Positions 1 to 8,877 are shown, numbered from the stretch's first letter. The stretch is DNA of 64,000 nt from JALZOC01 sp035758845 (GCA_035758845.1 DASTVZ010000072.1:1-64000), one strand, 5' to 3'. Translations and numbers: made by a program. Notes: a model not told the origin generated them from the sequence alone.

Positions 1-319
1 CGATGGGGAAATCAATCGACGCGAATCCGCGAAACAACCGGATGATGCCCGTCAGCGCGATGACCAGCGCGCCGACATACAGGATGCGGCGGGCTGGTGA
101 CAGACGAATCGTGAACGCGATGAAGAACTCGCGAAGGCGCAACGGCACGCTCTTCCACAGCGGCATCCCGGCAAAGCGGTCGTCACCTTTTCCGCGCGTG
201 AAGAAGCGATATGCGTCGCGGGTGTCGTCGGTGAACAGACGCTGGAGATCGTCGGGCGAGAGGTCCCGGGTGTAGGTGACGAAGAGTTCGCGTGCGCGAT
301 CCGAAGGATAGCTCTTCAA
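1..319 (-). CDS. Partial protein, probable N-terminus of a PP2C/SpoIIE-type phosphatase
   Basis: The reverse strand below kbl stays open to the window edge. A TTG start at 319-317 overlaps the kbl stop codon (TTGA). The visible 106 residues begin LKSYPSDRARELFVTYTRD and contain RLFTDDTRDAYRFF, then a basic stretch and one membrane segment (about residues 82-98, LYVGALVIALTGIIRLF). From memory, similar N-termini precede SpoIIE/PP2C serine phosphatase domains in acidobacterial proteins, but the catalytic part lies outside the window, so the name is a guess. Tight coupling to kbl suggests co-transcription. No clear ribosome binding site is visible, and an earlier start overlapping kbl is possible. 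Confidence 0.5.
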   Translation of the reverse strand, partial: MKSYPSDRARELFVTYTRDLSPDDLQRLFTDDTRDAYRFFTRGKGDDRFAGMPLWKSVPLRLREFFIAFTIRLSPARRILYVGALVIALTGIIRLFRGFASIDFPI

Positions 320-1497
320 ATCAAGCCGATCTGTTTTCCAACCCTGGCAAAGGCGTCGAGTGCGTACTGAAGATCGTCGCGCGTGTGAGTCGCGGTCACG
401 ATTGTTCGCACACGCGCCTTGTCTCGCGCCACCGTGGGGTATCCAATCGCCTGGGCGAACACCCCCGCTTCAAACAGGCCGTCGGAAAGCGTGTTGGCTT
501 TCGCGCTGTCTCCTGCGATGACCGGTGTAATCGGGCTCTCACTGATACCGGTATTGAACCCAAGCCGCACGAGCCCCTCTTTGAAGAAACGTGTGTTCTC
601 CCAGAGGCGTTCCATGATTTGCGGCTCCTCGAGGAGCACGTCGACTGCCGCGATGCACGCGGCGGCCACGGCGGGAGGATGCGACGTGGAAAAAAGAAAC
701 GGCCGGGCACGGTGATACAGGAATTCGATCAGGTTCCTGGACCCAGCGACGTACCCGCCAAGCACGCCGATCGCCTTCGACAGCGTACCGACCTGGATGT
801 CGACTCGGCCATGGACATTGAAATGGTCGATTGTGCCGCGTCCGTTCTGACCGAATACGCCACTCGCATGCGCATCGTCGACCATCATGATGCAGCCGGT
901 GCTCTCGGCGAGTTCGCATAGTTCAGGCAGCGGACCGAGATCGCCATCCATACTGAACACACCATCAGTAATCAGCAGCTTGCGCTGCGCCGACGGAAGC
1001 TGCTGAATGATCCGTCGAGCGGCGTCGACATCCTTGTGTGGAAACACTTTGATCGTCGCGCGGCTGAGGCGGCAACCATCGATGATGCTGGCGTGGTTCA
1101 ATTCGTCCGAAACGACGACGTCGTCCTTGGTCAGGATTGCGGAAACGGTACCGGCGTTCGCGGCAAAGCCGCTTTGGAATACGACGACGGCTTCTACCTT
1201 CTTGAAGTCAGCCAGACGCCGCTCCAGCTCCATGTGAATCGCCATGGTCCCGGCGATCGTTCGCACCGAACCGGACCCGACTCCGAATGCCTTGAGCGCC
1301 TCGAGCGCCCGTTCCCGGAGCCGTGGATGTGTGGTGAGGCCCAGATAATTGTTCGACGACAGGTTGACTACCGAGCGGCCGTCGAAGGTGGTATGCGCTT
1401 TCTGCTCGTTTTGGAGGATCCGCAGCCCACGGTATAGATTCTGCTTTTTCAAATTGTTGAGTTCGTCGCCCAGGTAAGAGAGCGGATCGTGGCGCAT
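316..1497 (-). CDS. kbl: Glycine C-acetyltransferase (2-amino-3-ketobutyrate CoA ligase)
   Basis: A 393-residue alpha-oxoamine synthase, the normal length for Kbl. It condenses glycine with acetyl-CoA (threonine breakdown direction: 2-amino-3-ketobutyrate to glycine) using PLP. Visible motifs are VVSDELNHASIIDG (His135), VDDAHASGVFG (Asp207, His210) and GTLSKAIGVLGGY with the PLP lysine at 241. The sequence resembles Gram-positive Kbl (NLYRGLRILQ, NLSSNNYLGL) more than BioF, although BioF-like activity cannot be excluded from sequence alone. An in-frame ATG at 1620 would add 41 residues, but these are only translation of the ACGGAAGAACACGG repeat array; the start at 1497 (MRHDPLSYLG) matches the family. 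Confidence 0.88.
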   Translation of the reverse strand: MRHDPLSYLGDELNNLKKQNLYRGLRILQNEQKAHTTFDGRSVVNLSSNNYLGLTTHPRLRERALEALKAFGVGSGSVRTIAGTMAIHMELERRLADFKKVEAVVVFQSGFAANAGTVSAILTKDDVVVSDELNHASIIDGCRLSRATIKVFPHKDVDAARRIIQQLPSAQRKLLITDGVFSMDGDLGPLPELCELAESTGCIMMVDDAHASGVFGQNGRGTIDHFNVHGRVDIQVGTLSKAIGVLGGYVAGSRNLIEFLYHRARPFLFSTSHPPAVAAACIAAVDVLLEEPQIMERLWENTRFFKEGLVRLGFNTGISESPITPVIAGDSAKANTLSDGLFEAGVFAQAIGYPTVARDKARVRTIVTATHTRDDLQYALDAFARVGKQIGLI

Positions 1498-1510
1498 TAA
1501 TGGAGTATAG

Positions 1511-1737
1511 GCCACGGAGGAACACGACTTTAGAGCCACGGAAAACACGGAAAAGGACGGAAGGGCCACGGAAGAACACGGAAAAGACGGAAGGGCCGCG
1601 GAAGAACACGGAAAAAACACGGAATTTTCTGGGCCGGATGCGGACCGCCCCCCAACAACAAGAATGTATCCGTGTTATTCCGTGTTCATCCGTGGCGTTA
1701 TTCCGTGTTCATCCGTGGCAGAGACAATCCGTGTTCA
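1511..1737. repeat. Inverted array of the CCACGGA(A/T)GAACACGG word
   Basis: From 1511 to 1624 the words CCACGGAAGAACACGG and ACGGAAAA repeat imperfectly in one orientation. After a 45-base spacer the complement (TTCCGTGTTCATCCGTGGC) repeats from 1669 to 1737. The two halves could form a long imperfect hairpin. It occupies the gap between kbl (reading left) and the DUF5658-like gene (reading right). The same word recurs at 32726-32802 and 52205-52490. No coding capacity is credible; the ORFs running through it are repeat translations. Confidence 0.85.
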
Positions 1738-1771
1738 GGGGTTGGCATTCGCATTGACCTAAGATGCCGTT

Positions 1772-2155
1772 GTGGCGTCGATCAGCGGGCAAGAGGCAGG
1801 GAACCTGCCGACTTTGCGGAACTGGGGAGTGAAAGTGGGCACCGGCGGAAGTACCGGCCGCGATATCTTCGGTGACGTCGCCCTCCTTGTGTTCCTGATC
1901 GCTCAGGCGTCGGACGGGGTCTTGACGTATGTCGGCGTCAGCACATACGGCCTGCACATCGAAGCCAACCCTCTTATTGGATGGCTGATGGCGCTGCTCG
2001 GTGAAGGCGCCGCGCTGGCGACGGCAAAGGGTGCTGCAGTTGCGTTCGGCATCGCCCTCCATCTATCAGCCGTCCACCGGGCCGTCGCCGCGCTCGCCGT
2101 GCTCTATCTGGCCGTCGCGGTCTTCCCCTGGGTCGCAATCCTCTATTATTACTGA
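1772..2155 (+). CDS. Small membrane protein resembling DUF5658
   Basis: 127 residues from a GTG start. The pattern is ALLVFLIAQASDGVLTY, then HIEANPLIGWLMALLG, then two further hydrophobic segments, giving about three or four membrane spans. The D...T...(E)ANP arrangement is what I associate with DUF5658-type membrane proteins, whose function is unknown. A second GTG at 1829, preceded by GGGGA, would remove 19 N-terminal residues and could be the true start. Its end overlaps the convergent AI-2E transporter gene by 7 bases. No function assigned. Confidence 0.7.
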   Translation: MASISGQEAGNLPTLRNWGVKVGTGGSTGRDIFGDVALLVFLIAQASDGVLTYVGVSTYGLHIEANPLIGWLMALLGEGAALATAKGAAVAFGIALHLSAVHRAVAALAVLYLAVAVFPWVAILYYY

Positions 2156-3204
2156 CTAGTCCGGTCGCGTGACTCGAGCACTTCGCTGATCACGACGAGC
2201 AGAATGGCTGCCGTCGGAACGGCGAGAATGGCCCCGACGATCCCGAGCAGTTTCCCGCCGATGAGGAGTGCGACGATCACGGTGACCGGGCTGACGCCCA
2301 CCTGCCGCTGCATCACCTTGGGGACGAGCACGTGGTTCTCGAACTGTTGCTGGACGATGAAGAAGATGATCACCAGCAGCACCTTCTTCAGTGAAACCGT
2401 CGCTGCAATCAAGATCGCTGGGATTGCGGACAACACCGGGCCGACGACGGGAATCAATTCGCCGACGCCCGAGATAAGCGCGAGGACGTAAAAGAAGGGG
2501 ACACCGAGAAGCCACAATCCGATCGCGGATGTCGTACCGATGATCGCTCCCAGCAGGAGCTGTCCGCCGAGCCACGCGCTGACTTTGATCGTGATATCGC
2601 GGCTCATGGCATCGACGCGCTTGCGCTCCCGGGCCGGGAACAAATGCAGCATCCTCTCCCGCAGGTTGTCGGCTTCGATGAGGATGTAGAACGTCAGGAT
2701 CAAAATCGTCAGCAGCCCGAACAGTCCGCCGATCACGCTGGCGACGGCGCTGAAGACCGTGCCTACCGCTTCCCCACCATGCGTCGCCGGGGCACGCTTG
2801 ACCGCTTCGGTGATGGTGACGCGCTCTCGGAGAATGCCTTGGGAGATCAGAAAGTCCTGCGCACGCGTGAACATGTCGGGGAGCGACGCCCATAGCTGCT
2901 GCGCCTGATGGTTGAGCGGCGGGGCAATCATGAAGCCGATACCGACGAGGGCGCCAATAATAACGAGGTACAGGACGAGAATCGCGAGCCACCTGGGAAG
3001 TCGACGCGTGCCGATCGGGAGAGCCTTCTGCCGCTCGATGAGGCGCACGACAGGGCTGAACCCAATCGCGAACAGTCCGCTGACGTAGACGAGCAGCAGC
3101 ACGTCTCGGACCAGATACGCACACCACACCACGATGACGGCGAGCGCCGTCATCGCGATAGTCCAGAGAATCAGCGATTTCTGGTTGGCGCGATCGGTCG
3201 GCAC
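2149..3204 (-). CDS. AI-2E family (PerM-like) transporter
   Basis: 351 residues with the hydrophobic layout of the AI-2E/PerM exporter family: two N-terminal spans (about 12-50), a span near 73-95, an amphipathic linker region (about 100-150), then five further spans with the conserved segments SGVGELIPVVGPVLSAIPA and a QQQFENHVLVPKVM motif typical of the family. Members export small molecules or ions across the inner membrane; the name comes from E. coli TqsA and the true substrate here is unknown. The GTG start at 3204 lies one base beyond the stop of the upstream aminotransferase (3206), so the two genes are very probably translated from one mRNA. Confidence 0.9.
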   Translation of the reverse strand: MPTDRANQKSLILWTIAMTALAVIVVWCAYLVRDVLLLVYVSGLFAIGFSPVVRLIERQKALPIGTRRLPRWLAILVLYLVIIGALVGIGFMIAPPLNHQAQQLWASLPDMFTRAQDFLISQGILRERVTITEAVKRAPATHGGEAVGTVFSAVASVIGGLFGLLTILILTFYILIEADNLRERMLHLFPARERKRVDAMSRDITIKVSAWLGGQLLLGAIIGTTSAIGLWLLGVPFFYVLALISGVGELIPVVGPVLSAIPAILIAATVSLKKVLLVIIFFIVQQQFENHVLVPKVMQRQVGVSPVTVIVALLIGGKLLGIVGAILAVPTAAILLVVISEVLESRDRTSQ

Positions 3205-3205
3205 G

Positions 3206-4429
3206 TTATCGAGCGCGGCCTGCGAGGAACTCGCGCGTGAAGTCGGCGATCAGCTGATAGATCTCGCGAAGCTCGGACGGCGCGGCGAGGAACACGACGC
3301 GGAAATAGCCGTCGCCCGGCGCGGTCGCGAATCCGGAGCCGTAGACACAAAGGACGCCGGTCGCACGAAGGAGGGCGAGGACGAAATCCTCGTCGGTCTT
3401 GCCGGGAGGGAGTGCGACACGCGGCATGGCATAGAAGGCGGCAGTTGGCGCAACACAGGTGATGCCCTCGATCGCATTCATGTGTTCAAACGTGACGCGG
3501 GCGCGCTCGCGCAACGCGTCGCGAAACAGCTGTTGATGCGAACGATCGCCGGTGAGCGCCGCCGCGAGCGCATGCTCCATCGGACCCGTACTGCACAGGC
3601 GGCCGTCCGCGAGTTTTTTGATCCCGCCGAGCACCTCATCGAGGCGATCGGTTTGTGCGACGGCAAGCCAGCCCGTCCGCCATCCCGGAGCGAGATACGC
3701 TTTTGATAGAGACGAAAACGTGATCACCGGTGCGTCGGGATTGAGCGCGGCGATCGCCGGTACCGGACCGTCAAACGCGAGGTCCGCGTAGACTTCGTCA
3801 GCGAGCAGCGGAAAGTTATGTTGAGAGGAGAGGTCGACAAGCGCCCGCCGGGCGTCCGCCGAGTACGTGGCGCCGGTCGGATTGTTTGGATCAATCACCA
3901 CCAGCGCGCGCGTCGCAGGGCCAATCAGACTGCGGATGTGATCGACGTCGGGCTGCCAGCCACGTCGTTCGTCGGTTCGATAGAAAACAGCCCGGGCACC
4001 GATCTTCGCGAGAACCGCCGTATACAGCGGGTAGGTCGGGACTGGAATCAGCACCTCGTCGCCGGCTCCGGCGAGAGCGGTCAACGCCAGTTCGATGCCC
4101 TCCGAGGTGCCTGATGTCACGACGACCCGATCCGGGGTCATCGGCATCCCCCGCTGGACGCATTCAGCAGCGACCGCTTCGCGCGCTTTGAGGATGCCCA
4201 CCGACGGCGCGTAGCCGTTGTCGCCGTCGCGCATCGCACGCTCCACCGCTTCGATCATGTGAGGCGGGGTATGAAACCCAAAGATGATCGGGTCGCCAAT
4301 ATTCAGGTAGCGAACCGTGCGTCCGGACGCCTCGACTTTTCGGGCCTCCGCCACGATGTTGCGGATGGCGTAGCTGAATCCGCGGACGCGTTCGGCAACG
4401 GGAATCGCGGAGGACACGCGCGGCGTCAT
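3206..4429 (-). CDS. Class I/II pyridoxal phosphate-dependent aminotransferase
   Basis: 407 residues, fold type I aminotransferase. Visible PLP and substrate residues: DPNNPTG with Asn183, DEVY (Asp211, Tyr214), the Schiff-base lysine in FSSLSKAYLAPGWR (Lys243) and the following Arg251. The N-terminal block RGFSYAIRNIVAEARKVE and YLNIGDP resemble the alanine-producing AlaA/AlaC group, so a glutamate-pyruvate or similar aminotransferase is likely; substrate is not proven. The protein starts at an ATG (MTPRVSSAIP). It is the first gene of a two-gene unit with the AI-2E transporter, which would fit export of an amino acid or a derivative, but that link is inference only. Confidence 0.88.
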   Translation of the reverse strand: MTPRVSSAIPVAERVRGFSYAIRNIVAEARKVEASGRTVRYLNIGDPIIFGFHTPPHMIEAVERAMRDGDNGYAPSVGILKAREAVAAECVQRGMPMTPDRVVVTSGTSEGIELALTALAGAGDEVLIPVPTYPLYTAVLAKIGARAVFYRTDERRGWQPDVDHIRSLIGPATRALVVIDPNNPTGATYSADARRALVDLSSQHNFPLLADEVYADLAFDGPVPAIAALNPDAPVITFSSLSKAYLAPGWRTGWLAVAQTDRLDEVLGGIKKLADGRLCSTGPMEHALAAALTGDRSHQQLFRDALRERARVTFEHMNAIEGITCVAPTAAFYAMPRVALPPGKTDEDFVLALLRATGVLCVYGSGFATAPGDGYFRVVFLAAPSELREIYQLIADFTREFLAGRAR

Positions 4430-4737
4430 GACTGGATTCTAACGTCATTCATCGGATTGGCCTGCGGACGCTGCAGGCCTGGCCCGCGCGCCGCTGGAGA
4501 CGAGCAGATGCACTCGCTGGCAAAACTGTAATCGGAAACCTCGTAAAGCCTTGTCGCTACAGGAAGTTGGGTATTCGAACCCGGGTGTAAAAATGAGCGG
4601 TGACAGAAGGACCGATCGCGTAATTCTTACCAGTTTTTCGTGATCTTGCTGTGCCGTTCCCAAAGGTCCTGACGAGATAAACGCCAGCCCCTTAACGACT
4701 TAAGAAGTTGGCAAACTACTTGGATTGACGGACTGTC
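4430..4737. other. Intergenic region between divergent genes
   Basis: About 308 bases with no supported gene, separating the leftward aminotransferase from the rightward VWA gene. It is more AT-rich near 4660-4735 than its surroundings, as expected for promoters of both flanking genes. I could not fix a convincing -35/-10 pair. A tRNA-like T-loop at 4569-4583 was examined and rejected. Confidence 0.5.
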
Positions 4738-5775
4738 ATGACGAGGCGTTTCCTCGTGCGCACCCTGCTGACGCTCTCCTTGCTCCCCACCACTGGGATC
4801 TCACTGCACGTGTTCGCGCAGGAACCTCCGATTTCGACGTTCCGGTCGTCCATCGATGTCGTGTCGGTGAGCGCCGTCGTTCGCGATCGGAAAGGTCGCT
4901 TCGTTGAGAACCTCGAACGGAAGGATTTCATCGTAGCCGAAGCCGGACAGCCGCGGCCGATTCTCGACTTCCGTGCACAGGCCGATGGGCCGGTCAAGCT
5001 CGCGATGCTCTTCGACATCAGCGGCAGCATGCGGGTGGGAACCAAGGCGGTGGACGCGCGTCAGGTCGCGCGCCACGTGCTCGGCGCGCTGAAACCAGGC
5101 GATGAGGCGGCACTTTTCAGTTTTGACACGCGTTTGGATCGCGTGACGCCGTTTACTTCGGATCTGAAAGCGCTCGATGCCGGACTTGATCACGTCCAGT
5201 CGCCGTATGGACAGACATCGATGTACGACGCCATCGCGGAGACCGCAAAAATCGTGGCCGGCGAAGGCCCCGGCAAGGGACGAGTCCCGCAGCGAAGCGC
5301 GGTTGTGGTGTTGACCGATGGCATCGACACGCGAAGTCGGCTTACCTCAGAGCAGGTGTCGACGATCGCGAGCAGCATCGACATTCCGGTCTACATCGTC
5401 GCCGTGGTCGCGATGATCGACGATCCGCGTCAGGCGGCCATGCCGGCTCCGGAGATGACCGGACCGCTTCCGGACCTCGCGCGTTGGACCGGCGGCGAAA
5501 TGTTTGTCGCAAGCGCACCGGCTCACGCCAGCCTGGCGGCGCGGCAAGTGGTAGATGAGCTTCGGCACCAGTACATCCTCGCGTTTGAAGCCTCGAGCTC
5601 ACGCGACGGATGGCGCCCCGTTGAAGTGCGCGCGCGAAATGGCGCGCTCACCGTTCGGGCACGGGCCGGCTACGTATCCGGGACCGCCGGGACCCCCGGC
5701 GACCCTAACAGTCGTTTAAACCCCAGTACGGACTCACTCGCTCAATCGGCAGTCATTGCTCGGAGGCAAAGATGA
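4738..5775 (+). CDS. Secreted VWA-domain protein (acidobacterial VWFA-related type)
   Basis: 345 residues. A signal peptide (MTRRFLVRTLLTLSLLP, cleavage near FAQEPP) is followed by a beta-rich segment FRSSIDVVSVSAVVRDRKG and FVENLERKDFIVAEAGQ, the usual lead-in of the VWFA-related proteins abundant in Acidobacteria. The VWA domain carries an intact MIDAS: LFDISGSM (DxSxS), GQTSMYDA (the Thr/Ser-containing loop) and LTDGIDT. Such proteins bind metal-dependently to unknown partners in the periplasm or outside. The stop overlaps the start of the OmpA-like gene (ATGA), so the two are co-expressed and may work in one envelope complex. Confidence 0.88.
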   Translation: MTRRFLVRTLLTLSLLPTTGISLHVFAQEPPISTFRSSIDVVSVSAVVRDRKGRFVENLERKDFIVAEAGQPRPILDFRAQADGPVKLAMLFDISGSMRVGTKAVDARQVARHVLGALKPGDEAALFSFDTRLDRVTPFTSDLKALDAGLDHVQSPYGQTSMYDAIAETAKIVAGEGPGKGRVPQRSAVVVLTDGIDTRSRLTSEQVSTIASSIDIPVYIVAVVAMIDDPRQAAMPAPEMTGPLPDLARWTGGEMFVASAPAHASLAARQVVDELRHQYILAFEASSSRDGWRPVEVRARNGALTVRARAGYVSGTAGTPGDPNSRLNPSTDSLAQSAVIARRQR

Positions 5776-6437
5776 AGAAGCTCGTCGTCGCAGCGCCGAT
5801 TCTTGCGCTTGCGCTTGGTGGAACCACCGCCTGCGCAACCAAGAAAATGGTACGAACCCAGGTCGGGGAAGTGAATGGTAAGGTCGAAACGCTCTCCAAG
5901 TCGGTCGAGGAGACGCAGGAAAGAACCCGCGCCAACGAGGCTCGGATTGGAGAGGTCGATCAGAAGGCGCAGGCTGCGGGGCAGCGCGCCGACGCGGCTG
6001 GGCGACGTGCGGATGAAGCACGCGCCGCGGCTGATGCTGTGAACGCGCGGGCCGATTCACTCGAGCGCGCGTCCAAGAGACTCGTCTACGAAGTGACGCT
6101 CAGTGAGGACAAGGGCGGATTCAAGTTCGGCAAGGCGACGATGCCGGATGAGGCCAAGGCCGACATCGATCAGCTGGTTCAGCAGCTGAAAGCCAACCCG
6201 AACGGTGCGTTCATCGAGATCGAAGGGCACACCGACAACACCGGTGGGGCGGACATGAACTACAAGCTCGGTCTCGAGCGCGCAGAAGCCGTGAAGCGCT
6301 ATCTCTACGAACAGCACCAGGTGCCGCTCCACAAGATCAGCGTCATCAGCTACGGCGAGGAGAAGCCGATCGCGCCGAACAAGACGAAAGCCGGCCGCGC
6401 CCAGAACCGCCGCGTCGTCATCAAGGTTCTCACCTAG
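5772..6437 (+). CDS. OmpA-family peptidoglycan-binding lipoprotein
   Basis: 221 residues. The N-terminus MKKLVVAAPILALALGGTTAC looks like a lipoprotein signal with Cys21 as the lipidated residue, though the lipobox (GTTAC) is loose. Residues about 30-105 are a coiled coil with heptads rich in Ala, Glu and Arg (RADAAGRRADEARAAADA). The C-terminal OmpA domain (about 110-221) has IEIEGHTDNTGG, LGLERAEAVKRYL and the NRRV motif that contact peptidoglycan. The length and layout match coiled-coil OmpA lipoproteins that tether outer membrane to wall. Translation is coupled to the upstream VWA gene through an ATGA overlap. Confidence 0.9.
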   Translation: MKKLVVAAPILALALGGTTACATKKMVRTQVGEVNGKVETLSKSVEETQERTRANEARIGEVDQKAQAAGQRADAAGRRADEARAAADAVNARADSLERASKRLVYEVTLSEDKGGFKFGKATMPDEAKADIDQLVQQLKANPNGAFIEIEGHTDNTGGADMNYKLGLERAEAVKRYLYEQHQVPLHKISVISYGEEKPIAPNKTKAGRAQNRRVVIKVLT

Positions 6438-6459
6438 ATCGAGTGCACGCCGCGTCCGT

Positions 6460-6485
6460 GATTCCGCGCTTTCCCGCGCGGAATC
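6460..6485 (+). terminator. Hairpin downstream of the OmpA-like gene
   Basis: A perfect 10-base-pair stem GATTCCGCGC / GCGCGGAATC with the six-base loop TTTCCC starts 23 bases after the OmpA-like stop codon. No T-tract follows, so it may be a weak terminator, an RNA 3'-end stabiliser, or a target of factor-dependent termination. Confidence 0.5.
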
Positions 6486-6616
6486 ATGGGCCCGGCACGG
6501 TGGACCGGGAGCGGAACGCTGGAGGTATCGCCGGAATGGTCCGGCGGCACGTCCGCGGCTAAACGTCAGCACTTTCGCAGGGTGCTTCGCGTTCCGCTTC
6601 CGGTTGACTGTCATCA

Positions 6617-6718
6617 CTCCGAAGGGCTTCGCCCCTCGGACTCCCCTACACCGTCGCTCGCGGGGCCCCGAGGCCCCGCTCCGCTCCGGTGGCTCGCTCG
6701 CGTCGCTCGCTCGCTTCT
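6617..6718 (-). repeat. Copy 1 of a ~100-base dispersed GC-rich repeat
   Basis: The segment contains an imperfect hairpin (CCGAAGGGC / GCCCCTCGG, 6619-6639), then a run built on GCTCGC and CGCTCG ending at CGCTCGCTCGC. It matches, in reverse complement, the segment at 46824-46924 after another beta/lipoprotein-like gene. Both copies lie between genes, carry the hairpin at the same end and have the CGCTCG-rich part at the other. It has no ORF of its own and resembles a REP-like element. Confidence 0.7.
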
Positions 6719-6854
6719 TTCTTCCCGCAGCCTTGCCTCTTGCTAGCACCGTCAAGTCTCGCGGACGGATCGGATCCCAGACAACGGATCCCGATAGAGT
6801 TAGCTATAGCCGGTCGCAGCATTGACCGATACCTCGATCCGCGAGGTACTCCCC

Positions 6855-7478
6855 ATGCGATCACTCACACGACTGACCACAGTCGTCAGTCTCCTTGTTG
6901 TTGGGTCAGCGTCGCCGTGCGTCGCGCAGGGCGTCGGCGTCGGCGGACGATTCAGTATGGTTCGCGGCGACGTGCAGACCGACACGAGCGCCGAGCGGTT
7001 TACCGGCGGCCACCTTCGGGCGTGGTTGTCGAAGCGGACAGCGTTAGAGGTGTCGTTCGACCGTCGTGTCCAAAGTAACGACACGTTGACCGAACAGGTA
7101 CGCGACTACCCGCTTCAGGCATCCGTGCTGCTCGCGCCGGTGCCATCAACGTTTGCGCCATACGTCCTCGGTGGAATGGGTTGGTACACACACAAGGTGG
7201 AACGGCTGGCAGGCAACCATCTGATTGACTCAACCACTGCCAGACGTGTCGGTACCCATGCAGGTTTTGGCGCCGAACTGCGGATGGGACGCCACGCGGC
7301 ATTCCACGCCGATTACCGCTACACATTTCTGAGATTCGGCGGATCGGATCCGATCACCGCCGATACCATCGCCGGCGCCGTCAGTAAATCCCACCTCCCC
7401 GAGACGGGTTCCGGCGCGCACTTTCTGCCGTCCAATCAAGGATCGATGTGGACCACGGGTCTGACGGTGTACTTCTGA
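6855..7478 (+). CDS. Outer-membrane beta-barrel protein
   Basis: 207 residues. The start is taken at the ATG at 6855, preceded by GAGGT with normal spacing, which gives a clean signal peptide (MRSLTRLTTVVSLLVVG, cleavage after CVAQG). An ATG 33 bases earlier would put an unlikely leader before it. The mature part alternates hydrophobic and polar residues and includes APYVLGGMGWYTH and FGAELRMGRHAAFHADYRYTF, typical of small OmpW/OmpA-type barrels, and ends in Phe (LTVYF), the usual outer-membrane sorting residue. Ligand and role are unknown. Confidence 0.8.
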   Translation: MRSLTRLTTVVSLLVVGSASPCVAQGVGVGGRFSMVRGDVQTDTSAERFTGGHLRAWLSKRTALEVSFDRRVQSNDTLTEQVRDYPLQASVLLAPVPSTFAPYVLGGMGWYTHKVERLAGNHLIDSTTARRVGTHAGFGAELRMGRHAAFHADYRYTFLRFGGSDPITADTIAGAVSKSHLPETGSGAHFLPSNQGSMWTTGLTVYF

Positions 7479-7495
7479 GTTCGTTGATTAGGTGA

Positions 7496-7546
7496 CAGGA
7501 TTCCGGGTTCCGGGTTCCGGGATCCGATCGGATCCCGGAAAACGCA
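7496..7546. repeat. Short inverted array of the TTCCGGGATCC word
   Basis: TTCCGGG repeats three times and then turns into its complement across GGGATCCGATCGGATCCCGGAA. It lies between two convergent genes, where a bidirectional terminator would be expected, but no T-tract is seen. The same GGATCCCG word recurs at 8878-8925, 53513-53548, 54540-54625, 59870-59958 and 62648-62735. Confidence 0.7.
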
Positions 7547-7569
7547 CCACGCGTCCCGACATCGAAGCG

Positions 7570-8862
7570 CTATTCCACTCCCTTCGCCGCGATCTGTTCC
7601 ATCGCCGCCGCGAAGGTGTCGATTTCCTCGAGCGTTGTGTAGACGTTCGGCGTCACTCGCAGCCCTTCGAATTCGTCGTGAACAATCGGCGTCGCGATGA
7701 TCCGCCATCGATCCCATAGCCGAGTGACCACCTTCGCCGTGGGGAGGCCGACGATCTGCACGTTCGCGATCGCACACGACTGCGCCGGATCCATGCTCGT
7801 ATGGATTTTGAACTTCGGCTGACGCGCAAGTCGGCCTGCCCAGCGATCGCGCAGATAGCGCAGCCGCGCGGCTTTGCGCTCGGCGCCGATACCTTCGTGA
7901 AAATTCAGCGCCTCGACGATCGCGTTATGGTTTGCGGCCGGGTGGGTCCCAATCTCCTCGAACTTGCGGATGTTGTCGGTCTGCGAGGCCGCCGCGGGCT
8001 GGAGCGGCCAGAGTCCGGCAATGTTCTCGCGGCGGACGTACAGAAATCCCGTCCCGATCGGCGCAAGCAACCACTTGTGAAGGCTTGTGCCGTAATAATC
8101 GCAGCCGAGATCGGCCAGCTTGAAGGGAAACTGCGCGAACGCGTGTGCGCCATCGACGATCGTCTTGATCCCGCGGCGGCGCGCGTCGTCACAGATCTGC
8201 TTCACCGGAAAGATCTGTCCCGTGAGGTTTGTGATGTGACAGAAATGGAGAACCTTCGTGGCTGGCGTGATCGCGCCGAGCAGGCGCGCGGCGAGATCGT
8301 CCATCGACGGCGGCGGCACCGGAAACGAAATCTTCTTCAGGTTGATGCCATCACGCCGCACCCGCTGGTCCCACGTCGTCAACATCCGGCCGTAATCCTG
8401 ATTGGTGGTGACGACTTCATCGCCGGGCTTCAGAGTGATGCCGAGCTGCGCGATCTGCAGCGCTTCACTGGCATTCCGCGTGATCGCGAGCTCCTCGGCA
8501 TCGCAGCCGAACTCGGCCGCCAGACGCCGTCGCACACTCTCGATATTGGGTTCGAGAATCTGCCACATGTGGTAGACCGGTGCCTGGTTGGAGATATCGA
8601 GATACCGTTTGAATGCCTCGTGCACGACGCGCGGGCTCGGCGAGCAGCCGCCGTTGTTCAAATTGATGATCGTCCGATCGAGCGTGAAAGCCTGCTGGAT
8701 CTCGCGCCAGTAGGACTCGTCCATTGCTGCGTCGACTGGCGCAACATTCTCGACCCGCCGTTCCGCTGTCTTGATACGGGACAAGCCGTCTGGTGCGAAT
8801 GAAGCGAACGCGGCGATCCCTGCGGTTCCCGTTGCATGAAAGAACGCTCGTCGTGTAAGCAT
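7570..8862 (-). CDS. Exported class V aminotransferase-fold protein (isopenicillin-N epimerase-like)
   Basis: 430 residues from the ATG at 8862. The N-terminus MLTRRAFFHATGTAGIAAFA has a twin-arginine-like TRRAFF followed by a hydrophobic stretch, so export by Tat as a folded PLP enzyme is likely. Catalytic features: NNGGCSPSP near 69-77, ITRNASEALQ, VDGAHAFAQFPF (Asp237, His240) and the PLP lysine in SLHKWLLAPIG (Lys263). The closest named group is CefD-like isopenicillin-N epimerase/cysteine desulfurase relatives; the actual substrate is unknown. A GTG at 8889 would add nine residues before the Tat motif. It has no operon partner. Confidence 0.82.
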   Translation of the reverse strand: MLTRRAFFHATGTAGIAAFASFAPDGLSRIKTAERRVENVAPVDAAMDESYWREIQQAFTLDRTIINLNNGGCSPSPRVVHEAFKRYLDISNQAPVYHMWQILEPNIESVRRRLAAEFGCDAEELAITRNASEALQIAQLGITLKPGDEVVTTNQDYGRMLTTWDQRVRRDGINLKKISFPVPPPSMDDLAARLLGAITPATKVLHFCHITNLTGQIFPVKQICDDARRRGIKTIVDGAHAFAQFPFKLADLGCDYYGTSLHKWLLAPIGTGFLYVRRENIAGLWPLQPAAASQTDNIRKFEEIGTHPAANHNAIVEALNFHEGIGAERKAARLRYLRDRWAGRLARQPKFKIHTSMDPAQSCAIANVQIVGLPTAKVVTRLWDRWRIIATPIVHDEFEGLRVTPNVYTTLEEIDTFAAAMEQIAAKGVE

Positions 8863-8877
8863 GGCGTGCTCGTTTCT

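Noticed and set aside
292..921. Open frame on the plus strand inside kbl
   Set aside because: Antisense shadow of kbl; it lacks a signal, motifs and sensible composition, while kbl on the other strand is complete.
1500..1757. ORFs read through the CCACGGA repeat, rich in Arg-Lys-Asn-Thr
   Set aside because: They are translations of a low-complexity repeat, with no start context and no similarity to a protein family.
4569..4583. tRNA-like T-loop (GGGTTCGAATACCC on the reverse strand)
   Set aside because: The base that should pair with G53 is A, and no acceptor stem, D-arm or anticodon arm can be drawn around it.
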